From: Martinezella rhizogenes
GTDB taxonomy: Bacteria; Pseudomonadota; Alphaproteobacteria; Rhizobiales; Rhizobiaceae
Assembly: GCF_027460065.1 (NCBI RefSeq)
Contig: NZ_JAPYZZ010000005.1
Coordinates: forward strand, 186,001-250,000
Direction of reading: 5' to 3'
DNA: 64,000 nt
Shown here: positions 1-8,227 of the stretch, piece after piece
Numbering within the stretch: position 1 is the stretch's first letter
Layout of the letters: the number at the start of each line of letters is the position of its first letter
Made by a program: the position numbers and the translations under genes
Notes under the pieces: model-generated
Databases searched by the model: none
What the model was told of the DNA's origin: nothing
What the model saw: only the letters and a program-made list of their open reading frames with translations

Positions 1-477
1 TCTTATATCCTGCGCCGCAACGGCATCATGTGGGACCCGCTGCTTGACGGCAACCAGGCCATGCTGCTGGTGGTCGCCGCCGCTGCGTGGAAGCAGATCA
101 GCTATAATTTCCTGTTCTTTGTCGCAGGCTTGCAGGCAATTCCGAAATCATTGCTGGAAGCGGCCTCCATTGATGGCGCGCGCGGTGCGCGGCGCTTCTG
201 GACCATCGTTTTCCCGCTGCTGGCACCGACAACCTTCTTCCTTCTGGTCGTCAACACGGTTTACGCCTTCTTCGATACCTTCGGCATCATCCATTCCGTC
301 ACCGGCGGCGGCCCCGCCAAGGCGACGGAAACGCTGGTCTACAAGGTCTATAATGATGGCTTCGTGAACCTGAACCTCGGCTCTTCCGCCGCGCAATCTG
401 TCATCCTGATGGTGATCGTCATTGCGCTCACTGCCTTCCAGTTCCGCTTCGTTGAGAAGCGCGTGCATTACGGCTGA
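1..477 (+). CDS. ugpA: UgpA, glycerol-3-phosphate ABC permease (3' part)
   Basis: This is the C-terminal part of an inner-membrane permease of the sn-glycerol-3-phosphate importer; the reading frame is open from the first base, so the start lies outside the window and about 158 residues are seen. The EAA loop that docks on the ATPase is visible as [15 protein letters not shown], followed by the TGGGP-like segment and a last hydrophobic helix typical of MalF/UgpA permeases. The stop is 10 bases before ugpE, and ugpE and ugpC follow in the usual order, which supports the Ugp assignment over a generic sugar permease. The binding protein UgpB is expected upstream of the window. Confidence 0.85.
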   Translation, partial: SYILRRNGIMWDPLLDGNQAMLLVVAAAAWKQISYNFLFFVAGLQAIPKSLLEAASIDGARGARRFWTIVFPLLAPTTFFLLVVNTVYAFFDTFGIIHSVTGGGPAKATETLVYKVYNDGFVNLNLGSSAAQSVILMVIVIALTAFQFRFVEKRVHYG

Positions 478-487
478 GGATTTCACA

Positions 488-1336
488 ATGATTGAAAATC
501 GCCCGGTCGCCCGCATGGTCGCCCATCTGATGCTCATTCTCGGCATCATCGTTGTGGCCTTCCCGATCTATTACACCTTCGTCGCTTCTTCCATGACGTC
601 GACGGATATCATCCGCCCGCCCATGTCGCTTTTGCCCGGCGATCATCTAGGCGCCAATTACACCGAGGCCATGGCCGGCGGCGTCGAAAGAGTGGTTGGC
701 GTCAGCCTCGAGCGGCTGCTGTTCAACAGCTTCGTCGTGGCGCTCGCCATCGCCATCGGCAAGATCGTCATCTCGTTCCTGTCGGCCTTCGCCATCGTCT
801 TCTTCCGCTTTCCCTTCCGCATGGGCTTTTTCTGGATGATCTTCATCACGCTCATGCTGCCGGTGGAGGTGCGTATCCTGCCCACCTACAAGGTTATCGT
901 CGATTTGGGCCTGATCGACACCTATGCGGGGCTGACGCTGCCGCTGATGGCGTCGGCGACCGCCACCTTCCTGTTCCGGCAGTTCTTCCTGACCATTCCC
1001 GGCGAACTGGTCGAGGCGGCGCGTATCGACAATGCCGGTCCGTTCCGCTTCATGCGCGATATTCTGCTGCCGCTGTCGAGAACCAATATCGCCGCCCTAT
1101 TCGTGATCCTGTTCATCTATGGCTGGACCCAGTATCTCTGGCCGCTGCTCGTGACCAACGACGCCAAGATGAACACGATCATCATCGGCTTGAAGCGCAT
1201 GGTGGATTTTACCGACGCTTCGACGCCCTGGAATTACGTGATGGTGACGGCGATCCTCGCCATCATCCCCCCGATTATCGTTGTGGTGCTGATGCAGCGC
1301 TGGTTCGTCAAAGGTTTGGTGGAGACCGAGAAGTAA
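488..1336 (+). CDS. ugpE: UgpE, glycerol-3-phosphate ABC permease
   Basis: Second inner-membrane permease of the Ugp importer, 282 residues, matching the E. coli protein in length. The N-terminus [11 protein letters not shown], the block [17 protein letters not shown] and the EAA loop [14 protein letters not shown] closely resemble E. coli UgpE as I recall it. I chose the ATG at 488, preceded by GAGGA, over an upstream in-frame start at 422 because the extension would overlap ugpA and is not family-like. The gene starts 10 bases after ugpA and its stop overlaps the ugpC start (TAATG), so all three are one translationally coupled operon. Confidence 0.92.
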   Translation: MIENRPVARMVAHLMLILGIIVVAFPIYYTFVASSMTSTDIIRPPMSLLPGDHLGANYTEAMAGGVERVVGVSLERLLFNSFVVALAIAIGKIVISFLSAFAIVFFRFPFRMGFFWMIFITLMLPVEVRILPTYKVIVDLGLIDTYAGLTLPLMASATATFLFRQFFLTIPGELVEAARIDNAGPFRFMRDILLPLSRTNIAALFVILFIYGWTQYLWPLLVTNDAKMNTIIIGLKRMVDFTDASTPWNYVMVTAILAIIPPIIVVVLMQRWFVKGLVETEK

Positions 1337-2397
1337 TGGCAAAAATTGCGCTGAAAGACGTCCGCAAGGTTTATGGCGGCAATGTCGAGGCCATCAAGGG
1401 CGTGTCCATGGACATCGCCGACGGCGAAATGATCGTGCTCGTCGGCCCGTCCGGCTGCGGGAAATCCACGCTGCTGCGCATGATCGCCGGTCTGGAGAGT
1501 ATTTCGGGCGGCCAGATCGTCATCGGCGACCGCGTCGTCAACGATCTCGAACCCTCTGACCGCGACATCGCCATGGTGTTCCAGAACTATGCGCTTTATC
1601 CGCATATGACGGTGCACCAGAACCTTGCCTATGGCCTGAAGAACCGCAACACGCCGAAGGAGGAGATCGAACGGCGCATCACCGAGGCGGCCAAGGCGCT
1701 GGAGATCGAGCAGTTCCTGGAGCGCAAGCCGCGCCAGCTTTCCGGCGGCCAGCGCCAGCGCGTGGCCATGGGCCGCGCCATCGTGCGCAAGCCCGCGGCC
1801 TTCCTGTTCGACGAGCCGCTCTCCAACCTCGACGCCAAGCTGCGCGTGCAGATGCGGGTGGAAATCCGCCGCCTGCAACGCTCGCTCGCCACGACAAGCG
1901 TTTATGTCACCCATGACCAGATGGAGGCCATGACGCTCGCCGACCGGCTGGTGGTGCTGAATGCCGGCCGCATCGAGCAGATGGGCACGCCGATCGAGCT
2001 TTACGAAAAGCCGGCGACCACCTTCGTGGCCACCTTCATCGGTTCGCCCTCCATGAACCTTCTGGCGCACGGCACGGCTTCGTCCAATGGCTCTACCGGC
2101 TGGTCGGTGAACGGTGTTACAGCACTACCGCAGACCGTCGCCACACTCGGCATTCGCCCGGAAGACATCACGCTTGCCACCGAAGCCCCGGCCGACGCCG
2201 CCTTCACCGGCACGGTGCAGGTGGATGCCGTGGAACTGGTTGGAGCGGAAAGCTATGTACACGGCTCCTTCGCCGATGGCACCACCATCGTCTTCCGCGT
2301 TCCCGGCCGCTCCCAGCTGGGCATTGGCGAGACACTGAAGATCGCCGCACAGGCGAAGAATTTCCATCTGTTCGATACGACGGGCAAGCGGATCTAA
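1336..2397 (+). CDS. ugpC: UgpC, ATP-binding subunit of glycerol-3-phosphate importer
   Basis: Cytoplasmic ATPase of the Ugp importer, 353 residues. Walker [10 protein letters not shown] is at residues 37-45, the signature [14 protein letters not shown] near 134, Walker B FLFDEP near 156-161, and the H-loop THDQ follows. The C-terminal 100 residues form the MalK/UgpC-type regulatory TOBE region (GIRPEDI). The start overlaps the ugpE stop. MalK-type ATPases can serve several sugar permeases, so substrate specificity rests on the ugpA and ugpE neighbours. A palindrome 20 bases after the stop probably ends the operon. Confidence 0.9.
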   Translation: MAKIALKDVRKVYGGNVEAIKGVSMDIADGEMIVLVGPSGCGKSTLLRMIAGLESISGGQIVIGDRVVNDLEPSDRDIAMVFQNYALYPHMTVHQNLAYGLKNRNTPKEEIERRITEAAKALEIEQFLERKPRQLSGGQRQRVAMGRAIVRKPAAFLFDEPLSNLDAKLRVQMRVEIRRLQRSLATTSVYVTHDQMEAMTLADRLVVLNAGRIEQMGTPIELYEKPATTFVATFIGSPSMNLLAHGTASSNGSTGWSVNGVTALPQTVATLGIRPEDITLATEAPADAAFTGTVQVDAVELVGAESYVHGSFADGTTIVFRVPGRSQLGIGETLKIAAQAKNFHLFDTTGKRI

Positions 2398-2417
2398 ACT
2401 TATCGATGAAAATCGAA

Positions 2418-2437
2418 CACCCGCCATTCGGCGGGTG
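2418..2437. terminator. Hairpin between convergent genes
   Basis: A perfect 8-bp stem CACCCGCC/GGCGGGTG with loop ATTC lies between ugpC and the convergent gene at 2469-2912. On the minus strand it is followed by TTCGATTTTC; on the plus strand there is no T-run. It may serve both transcripts. Confidence 0.6.
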
Positions 2438-2468
2438 CTCGGGCATCGCTAAAACCTTCGCCGTCCCC

Positions 2469-2912
2469 CTACCACACCAGTTCCACCTGCGGCCGGCCGT
2501 TGGAGGTTTTCTCCACCGTGCGGCCGGATGTGTCGATATTGCAGTGGACACGTTGCCGGAAGGCGGAGAAGCTTTCGAAGGTCACGACATCGACGGGATC
2601 GTCGAGATGCAGGGTGAGCCGATAGCGTTCGGGCTCTCCGCCGAGCGCCTGAACGCCAAGCACGGAGGCGACAAAGGGTTGGCCGAGGTAGAAGCCTTCC
2701 ACTCTCGAACCCAGAAGATAGGGATTGAAGGCGGGGCGGTTGCCGGCCGATGCGTGGAGGGTGTTCCAGTCGCGGAAGCCATATTGCGCAGCGATGAGTT
2801 CCAGCGCCTTCGAGTGGGTGATTGTCTGCCCCTGTTCCTCAAGGGCGGCGCGCAGGCGTTTTGCCTGTTCCTTTAGCCCCTCCAGGGCGGGAAGCGGTTT
2901 GGACACGTTCAT
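2469..2912 (-). CDS. Conserved protein with glyoxalase-related N-terminal domain
   Basis: A 147-residue soluble protein with no signal peptide or membrane segment. The N-terminal third (LEGLKEQAKRLRAALEEQGQ, then SKALELIAAQYGFRDWNTLHA) is the short helical module found in many bacterial proteins annotated as glyoxalase-superfamily or glyoxalase-related. The rest is a beta-rich segment (YRLTLHLDDPVDVVTF) that I cannot assign. The function is unknown and no catalytic residues can be pointed to. It is monocistronic and convergent with ugpC. Confidence 0.75.
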   Translation of the reverse strand: MNVSKPLPALEGLKEQAKRLRAALEEQGQTITHSKALELIAAQYGFRDWNTLHASAGNRPAFNPYLLGSRVEGFYLGQPFVASVLGVQALGGEPERYRLTLHLDDPVDVVTFESFSAFRQRVHCNIDTSGRTVEKTSNGRPQVELVW

Positions 2913-3036
2913 AACGGTTCTCCAACATTGACATGCCGAATTTTCCGAGGGGTGTCCGCGTTGCCATCGACGACATGCAAAACATGGGGATGACCGTTAT
3001 CAAGGATAAGAGCTTCACCAGGGGCAAAAATGCCTG

Positions 3037-3070
3037 CGGACGGCCGGGGCTCTCTGCCCGTGGCCGTCCG
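3037..3070 (-). terminator. Rho-independent terminator of the ompW-like gene
   Basis: A 9-bp stem CGGACGGCC/GGCCGTCCG encloses an inner GGGC/GCCC pair. Read on the minus strand it follows the OmpW stop by about 50 bases and is trailed by GCAGGCATTTTTG, giving a short T-run. Confidence 0.65.
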
Positions 3071-3122
3071 TATAGCTCAGAACGCGCCGCCCGTCAAAGG
3101 CAGTGCTCAGGCCCGCCCTCGA

Positions 3123-3809
3123 TCAGAAGCGATAGGTGATACCCGCGCCGATCAGCCAGGGATCGAGCTTGGCCTTGCCGCTGATTGGCGTGCCGCCCAG
3201 TTCGGCGGTCCAGTCGGTCTTCAGGAAGATTTTCTTCACGTCGAAGTTCACGCCCCAATGTTCGTCGAGCATATAGTCGAAACCGACTTGCACGGCAGCA
3301 CCGAGCTTGTTCTTGACATCGAGATTGCTGAAACCGGGCTTTTCCGACTGGTTGTAGAACAGCGAATAGTTCACGCCCGCACCGATATAGGGCTTGAAGG
3401 CACCGAAATCGGTGAAGTGATATTGCAGCGTCAGCGTCGGCGGCAGCAGCCATGTCTTGCCCACAGGCGTGCCGGCGAGCACGCCCTCGCCATTGATCTT
3501 GGCATAGGTGGTGCCGAGGATAAGTTCGGCGGCGAAGTTGTCGGTGAAGAAGTAGCTGATGTCGAGTTCGGGGATCACGGTATCCGAATAGGACAGGCCC
3601 GCACCCGGAACGCCGTCGACGCTGCCGCTGTCATTGGTGATGACGCCGAGGCCGCGCACGCGCAGCATCCACGGGCTTGCCGCCGCAATGGCTTCTTCGG
3701 CGGTGGGCGCCGGTGCCAGCGGCGCCAGATCGGCGGCCAGCGCACCGTTTACCATCACCATCGCCGCAACGCTGGCCAGCAGGGCGGTTTTGCTGTTCAT
3801 CTTCGTCAT
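3123..3809 (-). CDS. ompW: OmpW-family outer membrane protein
   Basis: An outer-membrane beta-barrel of the OmpW family, 228 residues. A signal peptide (MTKMNSKTALLASVAAMVMVNGALA) precedes the mature region. The pattern of alternating hydrophobic strands and the C-terminal strand LIGAGITYRF, ending in aromatic F, fit an 8-strand barrel; PWMLRVRGLGVITNDS and PYIGAGVNYS are OmpW-like. I chose the ATG at 3809 because AGGAGAG lies just upstream; a longer in-frame reading to 3998 has no ribosome site and no signal sequence. An FNR-type box and a matching -10 lie 100-135 bases upstream. OmpW proteins are thought to pass small hydrophobic compounds; the substrate here is unknown. Confidence 0.88.
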   Translation of the reverse strand: MTKMNSKTALLASVAAMVMVNGALAADLAPLAPAPTAEEAIAAASPWMLRVRGLGVITNDSGSVDGVPGAGLSYSDTVIPELDISYFFTDNFAAELILGTTYAKINGEGVLAGTPVGKTWLLPPTLTLQYHFTDFGAFKPYIGAGVNYSLFYNQSEKPGFSNLDVKNKLGAAVQVGFDYMLDEHWGVNFDVKKIFLKTDWTAELGGTPISGKAKLDPWLIGAGITYRF

Positions 3810-3905
3810 TCCATCTCTCCTATAGCGCAGCGCGGCCGGGCAGCCCCCGAACCGGCTGATGACGGTGGGTAGGCGACTCTTCGCCTGCCGCACCGGATCG
3901 CAGCC

Positions 3906-3946
3906 ACTATGGCGATGGACCGGGTGGGCCGATTGAGATGGATCAA
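3906..3946 (-). promoter_or_regulatory. FNR/FixK-type box and -10 for the ompW-like gene
   Basis: TTGAGATGGATCAA at 3933-3946 matches the FNR/FixK consensus TTGAT-N4-ATCAA except for one base. On the minus strand a -10-like CATAGT (3911 to 3906) sits so that the box centre would be near -41 from a start around 3898. This is the geometry of a class II FNR-activated promoter. The leader to the ATG at 3809 would be about 90 bases. Confidence 0.6.
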
Positions 3947-4051
3947 ATGGGAACGACGATCGCTTGTCAGGCCGACGAAGCAAGCGGCATTGTGACAATT
4001 GCGCAACAAAACTTGTCCTGTGACGGACGGTTTCATACCCTTGAAAAGGAA

Positions 4052-4074
4052 AAGGGCGCCGGTTCGGCGCCCTT
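4052..4074 (-). terminator. Rho-independent terminator of the MFS gene
   Basis: A 10-bp stem AAGGGCGCCG/CGGCGCCCTT with a 3-base loop starts just beyond the stop of the MFS gene. Read on the minus strand it is followed by TTCCTTTTC. Confidence 0.8.
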
Positions 4075-4082
4075 CCTTACCC

Positions 4083-5384
4083 TCAGGCCGCCTGAGGCGT
4101 CAGGGCGGCGGAGCCCGGCTTCCTGAGAAGCAGCACCGAGAAAGCCGCGATCAGGCACATCAGGCCGGCAATCTGCAGCGCCGGCATATAGGTATCGAAA
4201 TCGCTCTTGAAGAAACCGGCGCCGAAAGCCGCGGTGGCTGCGCCCAGCTGGTGGCCGGCGAAGACCCAGCCGAACACGAGACCCGCTTTTTCGCGTCCGA
4301 AATTTTCGGCGGCGAGCTTCACCGTCGGCGGCACCGTCGCCACCCAGTCCAGCCCGTAAAAGACGGCGAAGACCGAAAGCTCCACGAAACTGAAACCGGA
4401 GAAGGAAAGATAAATCAGGGAAAGGCCGCGCAGACCGTAAAACCAGAACAGCAGGAACCGGTTGTCGAAACGGTCGGAGAGCCAGCCGGCGAAGATCGTG
4501 CCGAAGAAATCGAAGATGCCGATTACCGCCAGCGTGCCTGCCGCCGTGACCGCGGCCATGCCGAAATCACCGCAGATCGAAATCCAATGGGTCTGGATGA
4601 GGCCATTGGTGGACAGGCCGCAGACGAAAAAGGTGCCGAACAGGACCCAGAAGACCGGGTTGCCGGACACGCTTTTGAGCGTCACCAGCGGTGAGGCCAG
4701 CGTGGCGAGAAGATTATGGTCCTGCTTCGGCGGCTTTACCACCGCCGTCTCGCCATAAGCCGGCAGGCCGACATCGGAAGGGTGGTCTCTCATCAAAAGC
4801 AGGACGAGGACCATCGCGGTTGCAATCACCGCAACGGATAGCGTCAGGGCCGTCCGCCAGCCATAGGCCTCGGTCAATGCCGCCAGCAACGGCAGAAACA
4901 CCAGCTGACCCGTGGCATTGCTGGCTGTCATCAGGCCGATCACGAGGCCCCGGCGTTTGGAAAACCAGCGTGACGCCACCGTCGCACCCAGCACCAGTGC
5001 GGTCATGCCGGTGCCCACACCGATCACCACACCCCATAGAAGCAGCAATTGCCACACTTCCGTCATGAAGAACGACACAACGATGCCGCCCATGATCAAG
5101 GCGAGTGCCGTCGATACCACCTGCCGGATGCCGAAATGGTTCATGAAGGCGGCGGCAAAAGGCCCAAGAAGACCAAAAAGCACCAGCCGCACCGCCATGG
5201 CGGAGGAAATATCGGCGATATCCCAGCCGAATTCCTGGTGCAGAGGCTGGATCATCACCCCTGCAGATCCCATCGCGCCGGCGGTGGCCAGCATGGTCAG
5301 AAAGGTGGTGACGGCTACGACCCAACCGTAATGCAGGTTTCTGCCGGCCATCCAGCTGGCAAGGCGTGTGGAGAGCATGTTCAA
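4083..5384 (-). CDS. MFS transporter
   Basis: A 433-residue major facilitator protein with about 12 hydrophobic segments. The MFS motif A in the second half is visible as GWLSDRFDNR near residue 300, and a GxxxG-rich helix (GVVIGVGTGMTALVLGATVASRWF, split over two lines of the fold) precedes the central loop. The substrate cannot be told from sequence; the family includes monocarboxylate and drug carriers. The gene lies 63 bases downstream of the marR gene on the same strand. A palindrome nearly identical to the one in front of marR lies 33 bases before its start, so it is probably controlled by that regulator. Confidence 0.85.
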   Translation of the reverse strand: MNMLSTRLASWMAGRNLHYGWVVAVTTFLTMLATAGAMGSAGVMIQPLHQEFGWDIADISSAMAVRLVLFGLLGPFAAAFMNHFGIRQVVSTALALIMGGIVVSFFMTEVWQLLLLWGVVIGVGTGMTALVLGATVASRWFSKRRGLVIGLMTASNATGQLVFLPLLAALTEAYGWRTALTLSVAVIATAMVLVLLLMRDHPSDVGLPAYGETAVVKPPKQDHNLLATLASPLVTLKSVSGNPVFWVLFGTFFVCGLSTNGLIQTHWISICGDFGMAAVTAAGTLAVIGIFDFFGTIFAGWLSDRFDNRFLLFWFYGLRGLSLIYLSFSGFSFVELSVFAVFYGLDWVATVPPTVKLAAENFGREKAGLVFGWVFAGHQLGAATAAFGAGFFKSDFDTYMPALQIAGLMCLIAAFSVLLLRKPGSAALTPQAA

Positions 5385-5416
5385 GGTCCCTTTCCAGCGG
5401 CCTTTGGCCGAGTCTT

Positions 5417-5432
5417 GCGGGTAGATACCCGC
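5417..5432. promoter_or_regulatory. Putative MarR operator in front of the MFS gene
   Basis: GCGGGTAGATACCCGC has 7-bp arms GCGGGTA/TACCCGC around GA. It lies between the marR stop and the MFS start and matches the palindrome upstream of marR (5856-5869). Confidence 0.65.
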
Positions 5433-5447
5433 TTCATGATCTAAAAA

Positions 5448-5849
5448 TTAGAGGACTGCGAGTATTTCCTGCAATTGCGCGGTCTTTTCGGGCCCCAGCC
5501 GAGCCTCGATGTCGTCCTGCACGCCGTCCCAAAGCGGCGCGCCTGCCTTCAAGATCGCCTGCCCCTCCTCCGTTACGGTCAGCATTGCCTCCCGCTGGTC
5601 CTCACCGTGGCCGATGGCGACCAGCCCCATGCGGGCCAGCACCCTGGAATTGCGGCCGACAGTGGAGCGATCCAGCTCCACCCGCGCGGCAAGGTCGGTC
5701 AGCGACACAGGCGCCGTGCGGTTGATGTTCCGCAACAGGCTGAACTGGGCGATATTGACGCCAAGCGGCGCCAGCGCCTCGTCATAATAGGACGAGACCT
5801 TGCGGGATGCTTTGCGCAACAGAATGCAGTGGCAACGATCATTTGGCAT
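5448..5849 (-). CDS. MarR-family transcriptional regulator
   Basis: A 133-residue winged-helix regulator. The dimer helix region (LRKASRKVSSYYDEALAPLG) is followed by the winged helix LTDLAARVELDRSTVGRNSRVLARMGLV and wing sequence GHGEDQREAMLTVTEEG, as in the MarR family. The ATG at 5849 has only a weak ribosome site (GAGACAA), and a perfect 14-bp palindrome ends 6 bases upstream of it, so repressor binding would cover the translation start region as well as any promoter. It probably represses itself and the downstream MFS gene. CHC near the N-terminus could be redox-sensitive, but that is speculation. Confidence 0.88.
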   Translation of the reverse strand: MPNDRCHCILLRKASRKVSSYYDEALAPLGVNIAQFSLLRNINRTAPVSLTDLAARVELDRSTVGRNSRVLARMGLVAIGHGEDQREAMLTVTEEGQAILKAGAPLWDGVQDDIEARLGPEKTAQLQEILAVL

Positions 5850-5855
5850 TTGTCT

Positions 5856-5869
5856 CGGGTATATACCCG
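5856..5869. promoter_or_regulatory. Putative MarR autoregulatory operator
   Basis: CGGGTATATACCCG is a perfect 14-bp palindrome placed 6 bases upstream of the marR start codon. The same core GGGTA-N2-TACCC recurs at 5417-5432 before the MFS gene. Confidence 0.65.
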
Positions 5870-5949
5870 CAAATTATCGCAAGCAATAGGCGTTTGGAAA
5901 ATTATCGGTGGGGAAAGGTCGAGCGCATTGACCGTATGATAGAAACAAT

Positions 5950-5974
5950 AAACCCCGGCTTTGGGCCGGGGTTT
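5950..5974 (-). terminator. Rho-independent terminator of the GNAT gene
   Basis: A 10-bp stem AAACCCCGGC/GCCGGGGTTT with a 5-base loop lies 21 bases beyond the acetyltransferase stop. Read on the minus strand it continues into ATTGTTTC. Confidence 0.8.
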
Positions 5975-5995
5975 GATATCAGTAGGAGGGTCGCC

Positions 5996-6565
5996 TCAGG
6001 CCGAGAGACGGCGACCGTTTGCGACCAGAAGACCGGCGGCACCTTCCAGCCAGCCAGCTTTCAGCTCCAGCGCCAGGAAACGGTTGCGCTCGAACGGGCC
6101 GGGCATGATCAGGTGCTGCGCCTTGTCGGCGAAGAAGCCGAAGCGCTCGTAATAGGGCGCGTCGCCGACCAGAAGGATGGCGCCGTGACCGCGCTTGGTG
6201 GCTTCACCGATTGCCGCGCGCATCAGCGCCGAGCCGATACCTTTGCCCTCATGGGCGGCATCGACGGCAAGCGGGCCGAGCAGCAGCGCTTCGACGGGAC
6301 GGCCTTCGCGCGAAATGCCGGCTTCGACATTCCACAGGCGCACGGTGGCGATGACATGGCCGTCCTCATCACGGGCGACCAGCGCCAGGCCTTCGGCCGG
6401 AACGCGGCCGGCGCGCAACTTCTCGGAAGACTTGCGGCGGCGGCCAGCGCCCATGGCGCGGTCCAGCAGGTTCTCACGGGCGACGACATCGCCCGGATTT
6501 TCCTGATCGACATGAAATGTCTGCGGCGTGAAAAATGCCCGTACCGAATTCAAAAGAGCGGCCAT
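5996..6565 (-). CDS. GNAT-family N-acetyltransferase
   Basis: A 189-residue acetyl-CoA-dependent acetyltransferase of the GNAT fold (YhbS-like). The acetyl-CoA binding motif A is seen as LAVDAAHEGKGIGSALMRAAI, preceded by strand VEALLLGPLAV and followed by LLVGDAPYYERFGF, the usual motif B region of YhbS-type proteins. I chose the ATG at 6565, which has GGGAGG upstream, over one at 6586. The acceptor is unknown. It lies downstream of odc on the same strand with a 250-base gap and a hairpin between, so joint expression is uncertain; acetylation of an amine product would be attractive but is not shown by the sequence. Confidence 0.85.
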   Translation of the reverse strand: MAALLNSVRAFFTPQTFHVDQENPGDVVARENLLDRAMGAGRRRKSSEKLRAGRVPAEGLALVARDEDGHVIATVRLWNVEAGISREGRPVEALLLGPLAVDAAHEGKGIGSALMRAAIGEATKRGHGAILLVGDAPYYERFGFFADKAQHLIMPGPFERNRFLALELKAGWLEGAAGLLVANGRRLSA

Positions 6566-6726
6566 CCTTGGCCTCCCGTCACACAACCGCCCACACGCGG
6601 CCCTTGATGAAAAATGGTGAAACCGCTCCGGCCCGCCGACACGCTTTCCTCGGCTGGAAGAGGTGCAGCAAGCAGGGATTTGCGCAACAGCACAATCGGC
6701 AGGGCCGGAACGGAAGCTTGGTCGAG

Positions 6727-6752
6727 ACGCCGCCCTGTTCAGCGGGCGGCGT
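6727..6752. terminator. Hairpin downstream of odc
   Basis: A 9-bp stem ACGCCGCCC/GGGCGGCGT with an 8-base loop lies about 60 bases past the odc stop. It is followed by a T-run (ACTTTTTG) only on the plus strand, so it is a weak terminator candidate for odc. Confidence 0.4.
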
Positions 6753-6815
6753 TCGAACTTTTTGACCTGCGCATCGGGTTTTCCTAAAACCGCGTTACAC
6801 TTTTCGGCCCGATGC

Positions 6816-7949
6816 TTAGATGACGTAAGCCTTCAGCGGCTCGAAGCCATTGAACGCGACCGCCGAATAGGTCGTCGTATAGGCGCCAGTGCCTTCGATC
6901 AGAACTTCGTCGCCAATGGTCAGCGAGACCGGCAGCGGATACATGTTCTTTTCATACAGCACGTCGGCGCTGTCGCAGGTCGGGCCGGCCAGAACGCAGG
7001 GCTGCATCTCGTCCTGATCGCGCTCGGTGCGGATCGGGTAACGGATTGCCTCGTCCATCGTCTCGGCGAGACCGCCGAACTTGCCGATGTCGAGGAACAC
7101 CCAACGATGGTTGTCGTTGTCGGACTTCTTCGACACGAGAACGACTTCCGCCTTGATGACACCGGCATTGCCGACCATGCCGCGGCCCGGCTCGATGATC
7201 GTCTTCGGGATCTGGTTGCCGAAGTGCTTGCGCAGCGCCGTGTCGATCGCCTGGCCGTATTCTTCGGCAGCAGGAACGTCGCGCAGGTACTTGGTCGGGA
7301 AACCACCGCCCATATTGACCATCTGCAGGTGGATGCCCTGCTTGGACAGCGACGCAAAGACGCGCTTTGCATCGGCAAGTGCCGCATCCCATGCGTCGAG
7401 GTTCATCATCTGCGAACCGACATGGAAGGAAACGCCGTAGGATTCCAGACCCATCTGATGCGCATAGACCAGAACGTCGACAGCCATCTGCGGCACGCAG
7501 CCGAACTTGCGCGACAGCGGCCATTCAGCGCCTTCACCGTCCGTCAGAACGCGGCAGAACACGCGCGCGCCGGGAGCGGCACGGGCAATCTTCTCGACTT
7601 CCTCATGGCTATCAACGGCGAAGAGATCGATGCCGAGCGCGTGAGCGCGGGCGACATCGCGCTCCTTCTTGATGGTGTTGCCGAAGGAAATCCGGTCGGA
7701 CGTCGCACCGGCATCGAGCGCCATCTGGATTTCAGCCACGGAGGCGCAATCGAAGTTGGAGCCGAGCGAAGCGAGCAGCTTCAGGATTTCGGGAGCCGGG
7801 TTTGCCTTGACGGCATAATAGATCGCGCTGTTCGGCAGGGAATGCCGGAACGCGTTGAAATTGTCGCGCACGACGTCGAGATCAACCACGAGGCAAGGGC
7901 CTTCGGGACGTCGGGTCTTGATGAAGTCGAGAATGCGTGCAGTCGTCAT
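6816..7949 (-). CDS. odc: Ornithine/lysine decarboxylase (PLP, fold III)
   Basis: A pyridoxal-phosphate decarboxylase of the alanine-racemase fold, 377 residues, making putrescine from ornithine (and possibly cadaverine from lysine) in the cytoplasm. The PLP lysine is K48 (YYAVKANP), H176 stacks on the cofactor (FHVGSQ), the phosphate-binding GGG is at 214-216, EPGRG at 253-257, and the catalytic C325-D326 lies in GPTCDSADVLYE. The ATG at 7949 with AGGGAA is chosen; the frame stays open for another 135 codons upstream, but that stretch looks like a structured leader, not protein. The leader holds a short ORF and an attenuator-like hairpin. The LysR gene at 8487 is divergent. Confidence 0.93.
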   Translation of the reverse strand: MTTARILDFIKTRRPEGPCLVVDLDVVRDNFNAFRHSLPNSAIYYAVKANPAPEILKLLASLGSNFDCASVAEIQMALDAGATSDRISFGNTIKKERDVARAHALGIDLFAVDSHEEVEKIARAAPGARVFCRVLTDGEGAEWPLSRKFGCVPQMAVDVLVYAHQMGLESYGVSFHVGSQMMNLDAWDAALADAKRVFASLSKQGIHLQMVNMGGGFPTKYLRDVPAAEEYGQAIDTALRKHFGNQIPKTIIEPGRGMVGNAGVIKAEVVLVSKKSDNDNHRWVFLDIGKFGGLAETMDEAIRYPIRTERDQDEMQPCVLAGPTCDSADVLYEKNMYPLPVSLTIGDEVLIEGTGAYTTTYSAVAFNGFEPLKAYVI

Positions 7950-7972
7950 CGATATATTCCCTATAAAACCGA

Positions 7973-7990
7973 CTCCGGAAAAATCCGGAG
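7973..7990 (-). promoter_or_regulatory. Attenuator-like hairpin before odc
   Basis: CTCCGGA and TCCGGAG form a 7-bp stem with a 4-base T loop on the minus strand, followed by TCGGTTTTAT and then the odc ribosome site AGGGAA. It could act as an intrinsic terminator or a ribosome-site cover in the leader. Confidence 0.5.
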
Positions 7991-8140
7991 GACAAAGGAC
8001 GCTCGAGATATGCATTCGAATCAGCCGGTGGAGGCGCAGAATCGATAGCATACGCTCAAGGCGTGAATATGAACGATGCCCTGCCAGAGCATCATTCGGC
8101 TTTGTCTGCCATCGATTGGAGGGATTGACCCGACCGCACT

Positions 8141-8227
8141 TCAGGCAATGATGGTGTGCCTCTTCAGTACCCCGGCTGATGGAAAGCCGGCAGAGAACCA
8201 GAAAGGCCCGCACCGTCGTTGCTTCAT
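8141..8227 (-). CDS. 28-codon upstream ORF in the odc leader
   Basis: An ATG at 8227, preceded by GAGGA at 8231-8235, opens a 28-codon frame that begins MKQRRCGPFWFSAG and ends with TGA at 8141. The peptide is basic at its start and rich in aromatic residues. It lies 192 bases before the odc start, and its 3' half overlaps the CCGGCT/AGCCGG stem. In gamma-proteobacteria a leader peptide (SpeFL) senses ornithine upstream of speF. This ORF has no obvious sequence match to SpeFL, so a like role is inference from position. Confidence 0.45.
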   Translation of the reverse strand: MKQRRCGPFWFSAGFPSAGVLKRHTIIA

